From positions 1 to 14,649 of the forward strand of contig WRJV01000308.1 of assembly GCA_009778415.1 (NCBI GenBank): 14,649 bases of DNA. The letters run 5' to 3'. A program made the position numbers and the translations under genes. The first letter of the stretch is position 1; the number at the start of each line of letters is the position of its first letter. Below the pieces are notes generated by a model. The model searched no databases and was not told the DNA's origin. It saw nothing but the letters and a program-made list of their open reading frames with translations. The DNA comes from Clostridiales bacterium (GTDB lineage: Bacteria > Bacillota > Clostridia > Peptostreptococcales > Anaerovoracaceae). Positions 6,801-14,607 of the stretch are shown here, in pieces.

Positions 6801-9203
6801 TCAGCGGGACCTGAACAGCCTGACGAATTTCTGCCAAAATGTCAGCTTTTCTGGCTGTTCAGCCGGCGGAGCCGGCGGCGCCTGTTTTTCGATGGCTGTT
6901 GTTTTCATCACAAACTGGACAAAGTCAATATTGGTGTTTTTTCCAGACACGAACGAAATGGGGTTGAAATCTCCTCTCAGCAGATCGTCTATGGCGGCCT
7001 TTATCTTGTCTTTCAGCGTTGTGTTCATGTCGGCGGTTTTGCTGCGGAATTCAAGCGTACCGTCATGGAGGCTGGCTGCGCCGTCCAGCAGCTCTGATAT
7101 GCCGTCATTTAGTTCAAGCACGCCGTCGCCAAGCGTAATTGTCCCGTCCTGAAGCTCCACCGCCCCCTCAAGCAATGCCACCGTGCCGTCATTGAGCTTC
7201 AAAACCCCGTCATACAGCTCAATAGTTCCGTCGTGCAGCTTGATCATCCCATCCAAAAGCTCAGCGCTGCCGTCCCGCAGTTCCTCAATGCCGTCGAGCA
7301 GATCTGTGCTGCCTTCTTTCAAAACGACGAGCCCGTCATAGAGGGTTTCCGCACCGTCGTTGAGCTTGTAAGCCCCGGAAGACAGTGAAGACATGCCGCT
7401 CGATACAGAAGAAGCCCCGGATGCCGCATCTCTAACGTTGGCAGTGTATTCCCTGAGCCCGGTATAGAAAGTGTTGTATTCTTCGAGGCTTTTCTTTAGC
7501 GCCAGTATGCTCTGGTACGATTCGTTGCTGCCGAGCATGGCCTCGATAGCTCCTGCAATCTGCGACTGCACACTGTCGGAGGCGAGCTGCGCGGCGACAG
7601 CCCAGGCAATTTGCTCCTGCACTTCGGCAGACGCCATGCGCATGGCAACGGCACTGGCAACGATGGCATCGATGTATTGCGCCTTAATGGCTTCGCGGAC
7701 CGCGCCGGCTGCCGCCGCCGCATCCAACGCGGCACCGTACAGCATTTCAACCCTGTCGCTGATTTCTGCCATTGCCTCGTCGTTTGATAGTATGGCGGCA
7801 AGGGTTTGCTCCATGGCGATCGCCTCCACTTCGGCCCTGACCTCCGCTTCCACTGCCGCCAAGGCGCCCGAATACACCCCGCCGCTCAATGCGTCGAGGA
7901 GCGCCATGATTACAGCGCTGTAGTTTTCCGGGGTTAAAACGACGCGAGGCATTCCGATGTCTGCCAACCTTTGGTTCAGCTGCACTTCTGCCTGCGTTGC
8001 CAGCTGTGTGAAAACGCTGTATGCGCCGGCGTTCAATGCTTCGCTTTGCAAAGTCAGCTCTTTGAGCCCGCTGTACAAGTCAGAAGAACCGTTTGTGAGG
8101 GCGATGGCCCCGTCTTGGATGTCGGTTGCGCTGTCGTAGATTTCCAGCGCACCGGTCACCGCTTTTTTTACAGCCTTGTCCAGCTCCTTTGCGCCGTCCA
8201 GCAGCGTTCCGTGGATGTTGGCGTAAAGCTCGTCTGCGCCGTCTTTCAAGTCAGCCGCGCCGTCTTTCATTTCCAGCACGTTGTCAACCAAATCAACTGA
8301 GCCGCTGACCAGGTCGCTCGCGCCGTCAGCCAGGTCGTTTTCCCCAGTCAAAAGGTCGGCTACGCCGTCGCCCAATTCATTTGCGCCGGACTGGAGGTCC
8401 GTTATGCCGTCCTGCAGCTCGGCTGCGCCGTCGTCAAATTGGCGGGCGGCGTCCTGCAAATCGCCTATCTCTTTCTGGAGGCCTGCGTTGTTGTCTAGGT
8501 CTACGTCGATGCTCATCGAAAGAGGCAACCCGTTTATCGTCACGGCAGCCATCTCAAAATCGCTCACGTTGGCGGTGATGGCGATGTCAGATTCCTTTCC
8601 GGGCAGGATGGTATAGGTGAGCAGGCGGTTCCTTCCCATGTTGGCTGCGGTAGCGTTTTCAAAAGCAATGTCAGAGCAGTTCTTCGTATCGAAGGTAAAA
8701 GTAGCTTGCAGCGCATAGTTTTCAAAGAACGCGCTGTTGCAATAGGGGTTTTGGCGAACCGACATGGCGATTTTCAAAGCGCCGCCCTGCCCGGCCAGGT
8801 CTTTTGCTTCATATTCAGCGCCGTCAAGAAAGTAGCGGATTTTGAAGCTCCAAGGTATGATGTTGCTGTTAAGCTCCCCCTCGTAATAGAGTTTGCCGGA
8901 CTTTGAGTCTATCGTGACGGTTTGGTTTTCGTAAGCAATCGCATCGCTTGAGGACATGTTCCTGAGCGCGGCGTAGTCGCCAAAGTCGACGATTTGCCCG
9001 TCCTCTGTGAGTTCAAAGATGTTGACTACGTATATTTTCTCCACCGATCCATCGGAATTCAAGTTGATGTACACAACTTCCTGCTTTGCCGCCCCGCCGC
9101 CTGCAACTGCGGCCGCAACAGCGGCAAACGGAATTGCCAGCGCAAGAAGGAGCAAAATCGCCAATGCTTTGCACAGGTTTCGCTTATGTTTTGAGAAAAT
9201 CAT
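6801..9203 (-). CDS. Secreted XXXLXXG heptad-repeat protein, partner of the MMPL exporter
   Basis: The 800-residue protein starts at the ATG read from 9203: AGGAGGT-like GGAGGT (9210-9215 on the complement) sits 6 bases before it, while the ATG at 9209 abuts that site. A positively charged start and a hydrophobic stretch (about 11-33) ending in AxA-type residues give a signal peptide or anchor. Residues ~38-240 are a soluble, sheet-rich domain. Two blocks of LxxG heptads (about 254-383 and 595-718, for example ELQDGITDLQSGANELGDG) flank an Ala/Glu-rich helical centre (~385-590), suggesting a long antiparallel coiled-coil hairpin. The C-terminus has a Pro-rich linker and a basic amphipathic end (FWQKFVRLFRSR), with no clear final membrane segment. 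This differs from YhgE/Pip proteins, which place similar repeats between membrane segments. The gene overlaps the upstream MMPL gene by 20 bp, so the two are probably translationally coupled. A role as an extracytoplasmic adaptor or scaffold for export is inferred from this pairing. Confidence 0.85.
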   Translation of the reverse strand: MIFSKHKRNLCKALAILLLLALAIPFAAVAAAVAGGGAAKQEVVYINLNSDGSVEKIYVVNIFELTEDGQIVDFGDYAALRNMSSSDAIAYENQTVTIDSKSGKLYYEGELNSNIIPWSFKIRYFLDGAEYEAKDLAGQGGALKIAMSVRQNPYCNSAFFENYALQATFTFDTKNCSDIAFENATAANMGRNRLLTYTILPGKESDIAITANVSDFEMAAVTINGLPLSMSIDVDLDNNAGLQKEIGDLQDAARQFDDGAAELQDGITDLQSGANELGDGVADLLTGENDLADGASDLVSGSVDLVDNVLEMKDGAADLKDGADELYANIHGTLLDGAKELDKAVKKAVTGALEIYDSATDIQDGAIALTNGSSDLYSGLKELTLQSEALNAGAYSVFTQLATQAEVQLNQRLADIGMPRVVLTPENYSAVIMALLDALSGGVYSGALAAVEAEVRAEVEAIAMEQTLAAILSNDEAMAEISDRVEMLYGAALDAAAAAGAVREAIKAQYIDAIVASAVAMRMASAEVQEQIAWAVAAQLASDSVQSQIAGAIEAMLGSNESYQSILALKKSLEEYNTFYTGLREYTANVRDAASGASSVSSGMSSLSSGAYKLNDGAETLYDGLVVLKEGSTDLLDGIEELRDGSAELLDGMIKLHDGTIELYDGVLKLNDGTVALLEGAVELQDGTITLGDGVLELNDGISELLDGAASLHDGTLEFRSKTADMNTTLKDKIKAAIDDLLRGDFNPISFVSGKNTNIDFVQFVMKTTAIEKQAPPAPPAEQPEKLTFWQKFVRLFRSR
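7050..7421 (-). repeat. 21-bp periodic coding repeat (second LxxG arm)
   Basis: On the + strand GCCGTC or close variants recur about every 21 bases through this stretch, alternating with AGCTC-like segments. Each 21-bp unit codes one LxxxxDG heptad of the secreted protein. The units have diverged at third positions, so this is a protein-level repeat and not a recent DNA duplication. Confidence 0.85.
8055..8444 (-). repeat. 21-bp periodic coding repeat (first LxxG arm)
   Basis: This is the counterpart of the downstream block, with GCCGTC-like cores about every 21 bases coding L-x-x-G heptads. Its middle part (about 8130-8230) is less regular, coding Lys/Glu-rich helix between repeats. Confidence 0.8.
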
Positions 9204-11235
9204 ATTCATACCTCCGAATTATGCCGTCAAAGCAGTAAAGCAGCCCCGGCAGCGCAAAGAAGACAACTACAAGGGAACAGATCGTCCCTTTCCCGATAAA
9301 GTAGCCAAGCTGCGATATCAGGTTGTGCGTAGAGTATTTGCCGAGCAGAAGCCCGACGGCAGTGAGCCCTGTGCCGGATGTCAATATGGAAACTGTCACA
9401 GTCGAAACGGTTTCGATCAATGCAGGCTTCCGGTCAGCGGCCTTACGGTACTCCATGTATCGGTTTGTGAACAAAATCGCGTAGTCGACAGTGGCGCCTA
9501 GCTGGATTACGCTGATTATCAAATAGGCAATATAGAAAATCGGCGTACCGGAAAAATACGGGATGGACATGTTCACCCAGATGGCTGTTTCGATGCCCAG
9601 CACCAATAGGACCGGCAGGAACAAGGACCTCATAGCAATCATCAGGACAAGGAACACCGCGCCAACCGCAACCAAGTTGACTTTTACCATGTCGCTTGTG
9701 ACTGTGCCCATAAGGTCGAAGGTGCTGACACCCTCGCCCGCTAGGTAGTAGCTGTCCCCGTAATAACCGCCTGCCAAGTCCCTGATGGTTTCAACAAGGG
9801 AAAAGGTTTCGCTTCCTTCAAAATCCACGCCGACCGATATCAACATTCGGCTGAAACGCTCGGAAACGAGCTTCGACAGAGTGCCGTTGTCGATGTATTC
9901 CATAGGGATTTCTGCCCCAACTGCGTCCACGTATGAGACAATGTTGTTCACTTGGGGGAGTGCCCTGAGTTTTTGCGACAGCTCCTGCTCGGCGCCTGTG
10001 CTGCCTTTTGGCACCATCAGCACATAGGTGTCGTTTTTCCCGTAAGTTCTTTCGATGGCTGCGGTGTCCTGCCCGAGCTGCGTAGACGGCCCAAATATTT
10101 TCGATGAGCCATAGTAGAAGTCGTTGCTGATCGAAGCAAGGAAGGAGGGCACAATCATTAGGGTAAACAAGCAGGCCATTGGCAGCATCAGCTTTGTCAC
10201 CAGTTTCCCAAAGCCCCTCATGTTCGGTGTAAGCGGGCGGTGGCGCATTCTGTCGATAACCTTGATGGCGACCATCATCAGCGACGGGAAGAACAAGAAA
10301 ACAGTTACGAGGCTAATCCCGATGCCTTTAGCCAGCGCAAACCCTAAATCCGAGCCAATGCCGTAACGCATGAGGCACAGCGCGAGGAACCCGATGACCG
10401 TAGTAAGCCCACTGGTAACAATTGAGGGTGCTGATTTTTCCAGCGCGTCGACCATAGCGCTTCTTGCATCGGGGTTGTCTTTTCGGCATTCGGCGAACCT
10501 GTGCAGCAGGAACACCGAGTAGTCAAGCGATACAGCAAGCTGCAGTATGCTGCCCGCAGCGCTGGTGACAAACGACACTTCGCCGAATATGATGTTTGTG
10601 CCCGCGTTGATGATAATTGCTACGCCCAAACCGCACAGGACGATGAGCGGCTCGATCCACGAGGTTGTGGCCAGCATCAAAACAAAAAAAGCAATAATTA
10701 CGGCGATCACTGCTATTTTCTCGATCTCCTTAACGGTGCCGGTCGTGGCGCTAGCAATAGTGACGGCGGTGCCGGCCATAGCATTTCCGTTTCCGACCAT
10801 GTCGCGTATCGCGGCAACCGCTTCAATGCGGCTGCCAGCTTCTATCGCCACCGCGAAAAGGGCGTCACCGCCCACGTACCAGTTCTTTACAACGTTGCTG
10901 TCCAATGTTTCAAAGGGCAGGTATATGTCAGCTGCGTCGTCCAGCCACATCACGTCTGTCACCCCGGCTATGCCGCGCAGCTTTTCTTTAAAATCAAGAG
11001 CCTCTGGTATCGTCACGTCTCTGATCATGACACGGGCGTTTGGTATGCGGCCGGCGTATTCGCTATTCATAACGTCAATCGCAACCGAAGACGGGCTTTT
11101 TTCCGGCAAATACGAATGAATGTCGTAATTGACCGAAACCAACGGCGTCAGAAGTGCGCACAGAATAAACGCAGCGGCAAAAATGCCTATTATTTTTATT
11201 GGGTGGCTAACAGTCCACCGATATAGCCTTTGCAT
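9184..11235 (-). CDS. MMPL-family (RND superfamily) transporter
   Basis: The 683-residue membrane protein has the twofold MMPL/RND layout. One TM helix (~12-34), an extracytoplasmic domain (~35-168) and five TM helices (~171-325) are followed by TM7 (~346-368), a second extracytoplasmic domain (~369-515) and five more TM helices (~518-670). Asp-Tyr pairs in the fourth helix of each half (D238-Y239 in SLDYSVFLLHRF, D584-Y585 in TVDYAILFTNRY) match the proton-relay pairs known from mycobacterial MmpL3, so proton-driven export is expected. The substrate (a lipid, polymer precursor or drug) cannot be read from sequence. The ATG at 11235 has GGCGGA eight bases upstream. It heads a two-gene operon with the heptad-repeat protein, whose Shine-Dalgarno lies within its 3' end. 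No regulator gene is adjacent, although such transporters often have a TetR-type neighbour. Confidence 0.9.
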   Translation of the reverse strand: MQRLYRWTVSHPIKIIGIFAAAFILCALLTPLVSVNYDIHSYLPEKSPSSVAIDVMNSEYAGRIPNARVMIRDVTIPEALDFKEKLRGIAGVTDVMWLDDAADIYLPFETLDSNVVKNWYVGGDALFAVAIEAGSRIEAVAAIRDMVGNGNAMAGTAVTIASATTGTVKEIEKIAVIAVIIAFFVLMLATTSWIEPLIVLCGLGVAIIINAGTNIIFGEVSFVTSAAGSILQLAVSLDYSVFLLHRFAECRKDNPDARSAMVDALEKSAPSIVTSGLTTVIGFLALCLMRYGIGSDLGFALAKGIGISLVTVFLFFPSLMMVAIKVIDRMRHRPLTPNMRGFGKLVTKLMLPMACLFTLMIVPSFLASISNDFYYGSSKIFGPSTQLGQDTAAIERTYGKNDTYVLMVPKGSTGAEQELSQKLRALPQVNNIVSYVDAVGAEIPMEYIDNGTLSKLVSERFSRMLISVGVDFEGSETFSLVETIRDLAGGYYGDSYYLAGEGVSTFDLMGTVTSDMVKVNLVAVGAVFLVLMIAMRSLFLPVLLVLGIETAIWVNMSIPYFSGTPIFYIAYLIISVIQLGATVDYAILFTNRYMEYRKAADRKPALIETVSTVTVSILTSGTGLTAVGLLLGKYSTHNLISQLGYFIGKGTICSLVVVFFALPGLLYCFDGIIRRYEYDFLKT
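9210..9215 (-). promoter_or_regulatory. Shine-Dalgarno of the heptad-repeat gene
   Basis: GGAGGT on the - strand lies inside the 3' end of the MMPL gene, directly before an ATG at 9209 and 6 bases before an in-frame ATG at 9203. Normal spacing favours 9203. Confidence 0.75.
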
Positions 11236-11299
11236 ATGAAATATCCGCCGAATTCCCCTTTTAGAAAGAACATAGTCACGACCGCGATAGTATAAGGAG

Positions 11300-11327
11300 A
11301 TTTTATCAAACGGCGCGGCTTTGTCAA
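11300..11327 (-). promoter_or_regulatory. Sigma-A promoter of the MMPL operon
   Basis: On the - strand a perfect -35 TTGACA (11327-11322) is followed after 16 bp by TAAAAT (11305-11300, 5 of 6 matches). Initiation near 11293 gives a leader of about 58 bases before the ATG at 11235. No obvious operator palindrome overlaps it. Confidence 0.65.
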
Positions 11328-11421
11328 TGGGAAAGTTTGAAAAAATAACATTTTTATGCGTTTTTGTTGAATAAAGAGTATCGTTTTCATATTTTGTAAG
11401 GTCTGAGCATGCAGATGCCGA

Positions 11422-11450
11422 TTGACAACGAGCGATATTTTTGATATTTT
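11422..11450 (+). promoter_or_regulatory. Sigma-A promoter of the amidase gene
   Basis: TTGACA (11422-11427) and TATTTT (11445-11450, 4 of 6) are spaced by 17 bp. Initiation near 11457 would leave the GTG at 11455 outside the message, supporting the downstream ATG at 11500. This promoter and that of the MMPL operon point away from each other within the 264-base gap; the remaining AT-rich bases between them (about 11330-11420) show no gene. Confidence 0.55.
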
Positions 11451-11484
11451 ATAGGTGCCTGAACAAGGCAAAATGATTGGAAAA

Positions 11485-11489
11485 AGGAG
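11485..11489 (+). promoter_or_regulatory. Shine-Dalgarno of the amidase gene
   Basis: AGGAG, within an AAAAAGGAGT run, lies 10 bases before the in-frame ATG at 11500. The nearer ATG at 11492 is out of frame. In-frame GTG 11455 and ATG 11473 lack a comparable site. Confidence 0.65.
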
Positions 11490-11499
11490 TAATGAAGCC

Positions 11500-12762
11500 A
11501 TGCATAAATGCGATTTGGAGAGGATGAGCGAAAAAATCCGCACATTTTCTAAATTCGGTGACGCCGGCCATGGAGGAGTCACCAGGTATTCGCTATCGCC
11601 GGAAGCCCTTCAGGCGAGGGACTATTTTGCCGAGAGGATGAAAGCCATCGGCGCTACCATAGAGACGGACGACGTAGCGAACATGTATGCGACGATCCCG
11701 GGGAGCGACCCGGCGGCAAAGCGGATAGTGATGGGTTCCCACTGCGACTCCGTGAAAAACGGAGGCAACTACGACGGCATCCTAGGCGTCATCGGCGCAA
11801 TGGAAGTCCTCGAAACAGTGGTTGAGGAAGGCATTCCCCACAAGCACCCGCTGACTGCCATGATCTGGACCAACGAGGAAGGTTCCCTGTACCCGCCGGC
11901 GATGATGTGTTCCGGGATAGTCTGCCACGACTTCCTGCCGGAAGACATTGCAAAGAATTTCAAATACGAGGAAAAGATGCAATCGACGAGCGTCTTGGAC
12001 AAGCAGACGACCTTTGGGGAAATGCTGGAAAACTTCAAGTACAAAGGCGACAGAAAAAACAGGCTGAACCCAGACGGCTACAAATGCATGTTCGAGATGC
12101 ACATAGAGCAAGGGCCGATCCTGGAGGACGCAGGCAACGAGATAGGTGTGGTGGACTGCGTACTCGGCATGTTCAACTACAGGGTCAGCTTCGCCGGCCA
12201 GTCGGCCCATGCAGGGACGTTCCCCATGCAAAAGAGGAAAGACGCCCTGTTTGCAGCGGCGCAAGCTCTTTGCCACCTGCACGAGGAAATCGACAAGCTG
12301 GGGTATCCGGAGCTCGTCTACACCACCGGCGAACTGCTGATCCACCCTTGCGTACATACGGTCATCCCCGATTTTGTCGAATTTTCGCTGGACGTGCGGC
12401 ACGAAAAGCCTGAAGTGCGAGGGCAGGTGCTGGAAATAGTGCAGTCGCTGCCGCAAAAGGAATGGGCGGGCTGCAAATGCGAAATCAAGGAGGCGTGGAA
12501 AAGGGACACCGTTTACTGGGACAAAAAGCTGGTGGGGTACGTGGAAGAAGCGGCCAAGGAAATGGGCGTGAAGCATCAGTACATCCACTCCGGCGCCGGC
12601 CACGACGCGCAGTTCGCGGCGTACATGATGCCTACCACCATGATATTCGTCGTATCGAAGGACGGGCTTTCTCACTGCGAGCCTGAGTACACTTCGGATG
12701 AACAGTGTACGACTGCTGCGACAGTCCTGCTGAACGCCGTGTTAAGGGCAGACGCGGAATAA
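11500..12762 (+). CDS. Zn-dependent hydantoinase/carbamoylase-family amidase (M20 fold)
   Basis: The 420-residue protein matches the AllC/HyuC-type amidases over its usual full length. Metal ligands are visible: H81 in GSHCDSV, D92 in GGNYDG, E127 in NEEGS, H201 in EMHIEQGP and H392 in GLSHCEPE. The dimerisation (lid) domain contains the SAHAGTFPM block (about residues 235-243), and HSGAGHDAQF (about 363-372) holds further active-site residues. Family members cleave N-carbamoyl-L-amino acids, allantoate, ureidoglycolate or beta-ureidopropionate, releasing ammonia and CO2 in the latter steps. The exact substrate cannot be assigned, and no hydantoinase, allantoinase or purine gene is near. It is cytoplasmic, with no signal peptide. 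It is transcribed alone from its own promoter, divergent from the MMPL operon and convergent with the antiporter gene. The ATG at 11500 is chosen for its Shine-Dalgarno. Confidence 0.9.
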   Translation: MHKCDLERMSEKIRTFSKFGDAGHGGVTRYSLSPEALQARDYFAERMKAIGATIETDDVANMYATIPGSDPAAKRIVMGSHCDSVKNGGNYDGILGVIGAMEVLETVVEEGIPHKHPLTAMIWTNEEGSLYPPAMMCSGIVCHDFLPEDIAKNFKYEEKMQSTSVLDKQTTFGEMLENFKYKGDRKNRLNPDGYKCMFEMHIEQGPILEDAGNEIGVVDCVLGMFNYRVSFAGQSAHAGTFPMQKRKDALFAAAQALCHLHEEIDKLGYPELVYTTGELLIHPCVHTVIPDFVEFSLDVRHEKPEVRGQVLEIVQSLPQKEWAGCKCEIKEAWKRDTVYWDKKLVGYVEEAAKEMGVKHQYIHSGAGHDAQFAAYMMPTTMIFVVSKDGLSHCEPEYTSDEQCTTAATVLLNAVLRADAE

Positions 12763-12768
12763 AAATCT

Positions 12769-12789
12769 TGGCACACCTGCACGGTGCCA
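12769..12789. other. Small inverted repeat just after the amidase stop
   Basis: TGGCAC (12769-12774) and GTGCCA (12784-12789) can pair around a 9-base loop. No T tract follows, so it may protect the 3' end of the message or be chance. Confidence 0.3.
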
Positions 12790-12820
12790 GCGACGGAACT
12801 AACATAACAGGAACTAAATG

Positions 12821-12848
12821 GCCGGCGGAGCTTGAGGGCTTCGCCGGC
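12821..12848. terminator. Hairpin terminator between convergent amidase and antiporter genes
   Basis: GCCGGCGGAGC (12821-12831) pairs with GCTTCGCCGGC (12838-12848) to give an 11-bp stem with one G-T wobble and a 6-base loop. On the + strand TTAAGTGTTGTTTCT follows; on the - strand a shorter T-containing stretch follows. The tract is not a clean T run, but position and stem strength suggest a bidirectional terminator. Confidence 0.65.
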
Positions 12849-12886
12849 TTAAGTGTTGTTTCTATATGATTCTCAATACAATGGCA

Positions 12887-14428
12887 TTATGCTTGAAGTG
12901 TAGCCAATGCCGCTTGCTTGTCTTCCTCGCGTTTCTCCAAAATCTTCGCGTACTCTTCGTCGGTAGTCCTGACCATGGAAATGCCTGTGAATCCGTAGAA
13001 TATCGACACGAACGGATTGATAAGGTTCAGGAAAGCGAATTTGAAGTACTGCTGGGTCGGAACGCCGAGGAAAGTGGACATGGTAGCGCCGCAGGTGTTC
13101 CAAGGCACGAGGGACGAGGTCATGGTGCCGGCGTCCTCGCAGCACCTTGAAAGGTTCTTGTTGGCAAGCCGCCTGTCCTCGAAAGCCTCTTTGTACATCC
13201 TGGCAGGGAGTATTATCGCAAGGTACTGGTCGGAGGCGATGACGTTGATGAAGAAGCAGCTGATAATGGTGGCGGTTACCAGCGCGCCCACGCTCTTTGC
13301 CACTTTCAGGATGGCCTCAGCCAGAGTGCCCAGCATGCCGGAGGCGTCCATAACGCCGCCGAAGCACAGGGCGCAAAGTATCAGGTTGATGGTCCACAGT
13401 ATGCCTTCCATGCCGCCTCTGGTGAGAAGCTCCATCAGCATGTCGTTGGCCTCTTCTACAACGTCTGCGCTGTACCCGAGAGCCGCCGCCGCATCGAAGT
13501 AGGATTCGCTGATTTCAAACTCAAATCCGTAGTGGAGCGTGACGAACCAGTCGGAGAAGGCTACGATGGCCGGATTGAATATTCCGCCAAGGAGGCACCC
13601 CAAAAACACTCCGGCGATCAGGCCGGGCAGGGCGGGCAGCCTCAAGATGACTATGATAATAACAACGACCGGCGGGAGCAGCAGCAGCGGGTTGATGTTG
13701 AAGCTCTCGGTAATGCCCAAGCGGATGGCGTTTGGCAGATCCATGTTGGCGCCCGTGCCGGTTCCGGTAAAGCCAAGGATAGTGTACAATATGAGGGCGA
13801 TCAAGAGGGACGGCGTCACGGTCCAGACCATGTGCCTTATGTGTTCAAAGAGCGTTGAGCCGGCAACCGCCGGAGCGAGGTTGGTGGTGTCTGACAGTGG
13901 CGACATCTTGTCGCCGAAATAAGCGCCGGACACGATTGCCCCCGCAGATATGGCCGGACTTATGCCGAGGCCGCGGCCTATGCCGATCAGCGCGATGCCC
14001 ATGGTTCCTGCGGTGCCCCAAGAGCTGCCTGTCGCCAGTGAGACAATGCAGCATATCAGGCAGGCGGCGAGCAGGAATATGCTTGGCTTCAGTATAGCGA
14101 GGCCGTAATAGATCATGGCCGGGATGACCCCTGAGCCGAGCCACGAGGCGATGAGCAAACCGACCATCAGCAGGATCAGCATGGCCTGCATGGACCTGTT
14201 GATGTTGGCGACGATGCCCTGCTCAAGGAAAGACCATTTGTACCCGTTTGCTATGGCAACGAGCGCTGCCACGACGGTCGCAATGATCAGCGGTACGTGC
14301 AGCTCACCATAGTCGCATGCAAAAGTGTCGCCCAGTATGCTTCCCCAGATGCCAAGGGCGTACATCAGCGTGACAATGGTAAACAGCATGACACAGAGAA
14401 CTTGCCACAGTGGGATTTTTCTACCCAT
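12887..14428 (-). CDS. nhaC: NhaC-type Na+/H+ antiporter
   Basis: The 513-residue, very hydrophobic protein has about 11-13 TM segments and the motifs of NhaC-family antiporters: GSSWGTAGTMG (134-144), GAYFGDKMSPLSDTTNLAPA (168-187), ASDQYLAIILPARMY (398-412) and EDAGTMTSSLVPWNTCG (431-447). The known role is Na+/H+ exchange across the cytoplasmic membrane for pH and sodium homeostasis. Related proteins exchange organic acids such as malate and lactate (MleN), so the ion or substrate is not proven. The ATG at 14428 is preceded at 8 bases by AAGGAGG (14437-14443 on the complement). An upstream in-frame ATG at 14509 overlaps the -10 promoter element and is rejected. The C-terminus has a charged tail (EKREEDKQ). 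It is a single-gene unit with its own consensus promoter. Confidence 0.92.
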   Translation of the reverse strand: MGRKIPLWQVLCVMLFTIVTLMYALGIWGSILGDTFACDYGELHVPLIIATVVAALVAIANGYKWSFLEQGIVANINRSMQAMLILLMVGLLIASWLGSGVIPAMIYYGLAILKPSIFLLAACLICCIVSLATGSSWGTAGTMGIALIGIGRGLGISPAISAGAIVSGAYFGDKMSPLSDTTNLAPAVAGSTLFEHIRHMVWTVTPSLLIALILYTILGFTGTGTGANMDLPNAIRLGITESFNINPLLLLPPVVVIIIVILRLPALPGLIAGVFLGCLLGGIFNPAIVAFSDWFVTLHYGFEFEISESYFDAAAALGYSADVVEEANDMLMELLTRGGMEGILWTINLILCALCFGGVMDASGMLGTLAEAILKVAKSVGALVTATIISCFFINVIASDQYLAIILPARMYKEAFEDRRLANKNLSRCCEDAGTMTSSLVPWNTCGATMSTFLGVPTQQYFKFAFLNLINPFVSIFYGFTGISMVRTTDEEYAKILEKREEDKQAALATLQA

Positions 14429-14436
14429 AATAAATT

Positions 14437-14443
14437 CCTCCTT
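14437..14443 (-). promoter_or_regulatory. Shine-Dalgarno of nhaC
   Basis: AAGGAGG on the - strand lies 8 bases before the ATG at 14428. It fixes the start 27 codons inside the longest open frame. Confidence 0.85.
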
Positions 14444-14508
14444 AATAAATGAAAAGATAATGTTGCAGAAATACGCTATGATTTGATATAGCACAAAATT
14501 GCACTTCA

Positions 14509-14536
14509 ATTATACCACGATTTGTAAATATGTCAA
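14509..14536 (-). promoter_or_regulatory. Consensus sigma-A promoter of nhaC
   Basis: On the - strand a perfect TTGACA (14536-14531) and a perfect TATAAT (14514-14509) are separated by 16 bp. Initiation near 14502 gives a ~74-base leader. This is strong for a transporter gene. Confidence 0.75.
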
Positions 14537-14540
14537 ATAA

Positions 14541-14601
14541 ATATAAAAATACTGAAAAACAAAAAAAGCAGTTGACAAGGGGGAAACGGGTGTAGTAAAA
14601 T
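14541..14601 (+). promoter_or_regulatory. Strong + strand promoter with A-rich upstream element (likely rrn)
   Basis: TTGACA (14572-14577) and TAAAAT (14596-14601) are spaced by 18 bp. The preceding 30 bases are A-rich with several A tracts, like the UP elements of ribosomal RNA promoters. It diverges from the nhaC promoter and would start transcription near 14608. Confidence 0.65.
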
Positions 14602-14607
14602 ATTAGA

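Noticed and set aside
6795..6808. CCCGC/GCGGG hairpin between the helicase and the heptad-repeat gene as a terminator
   Set aside because: The stem is only 5 bp, it overlaps the stop codon of the - strand gene and no T tract follows in either direction.
7050..8444. Possible CRISPR array or satellite repeat
   Set aside because: The 21-base period codes heptads in frame throughout, and there are no constant repeats with unique spacers.
11782..12675. A 297-codon open frame on the - strand opposite the amidase
   Set aside because: It mirrors a well-supported enzyme gene, has an odd His/Phe/Val-rich composition and no ribosome binding site context.
12866..14509. Use of the ATG at 14509 as the nhaC start
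   Set aside because: It overlaps the TATAAT element and lies upstream of the predicted transcription start; the ATG at 14428 has an ideal Shine-Dalgarno.
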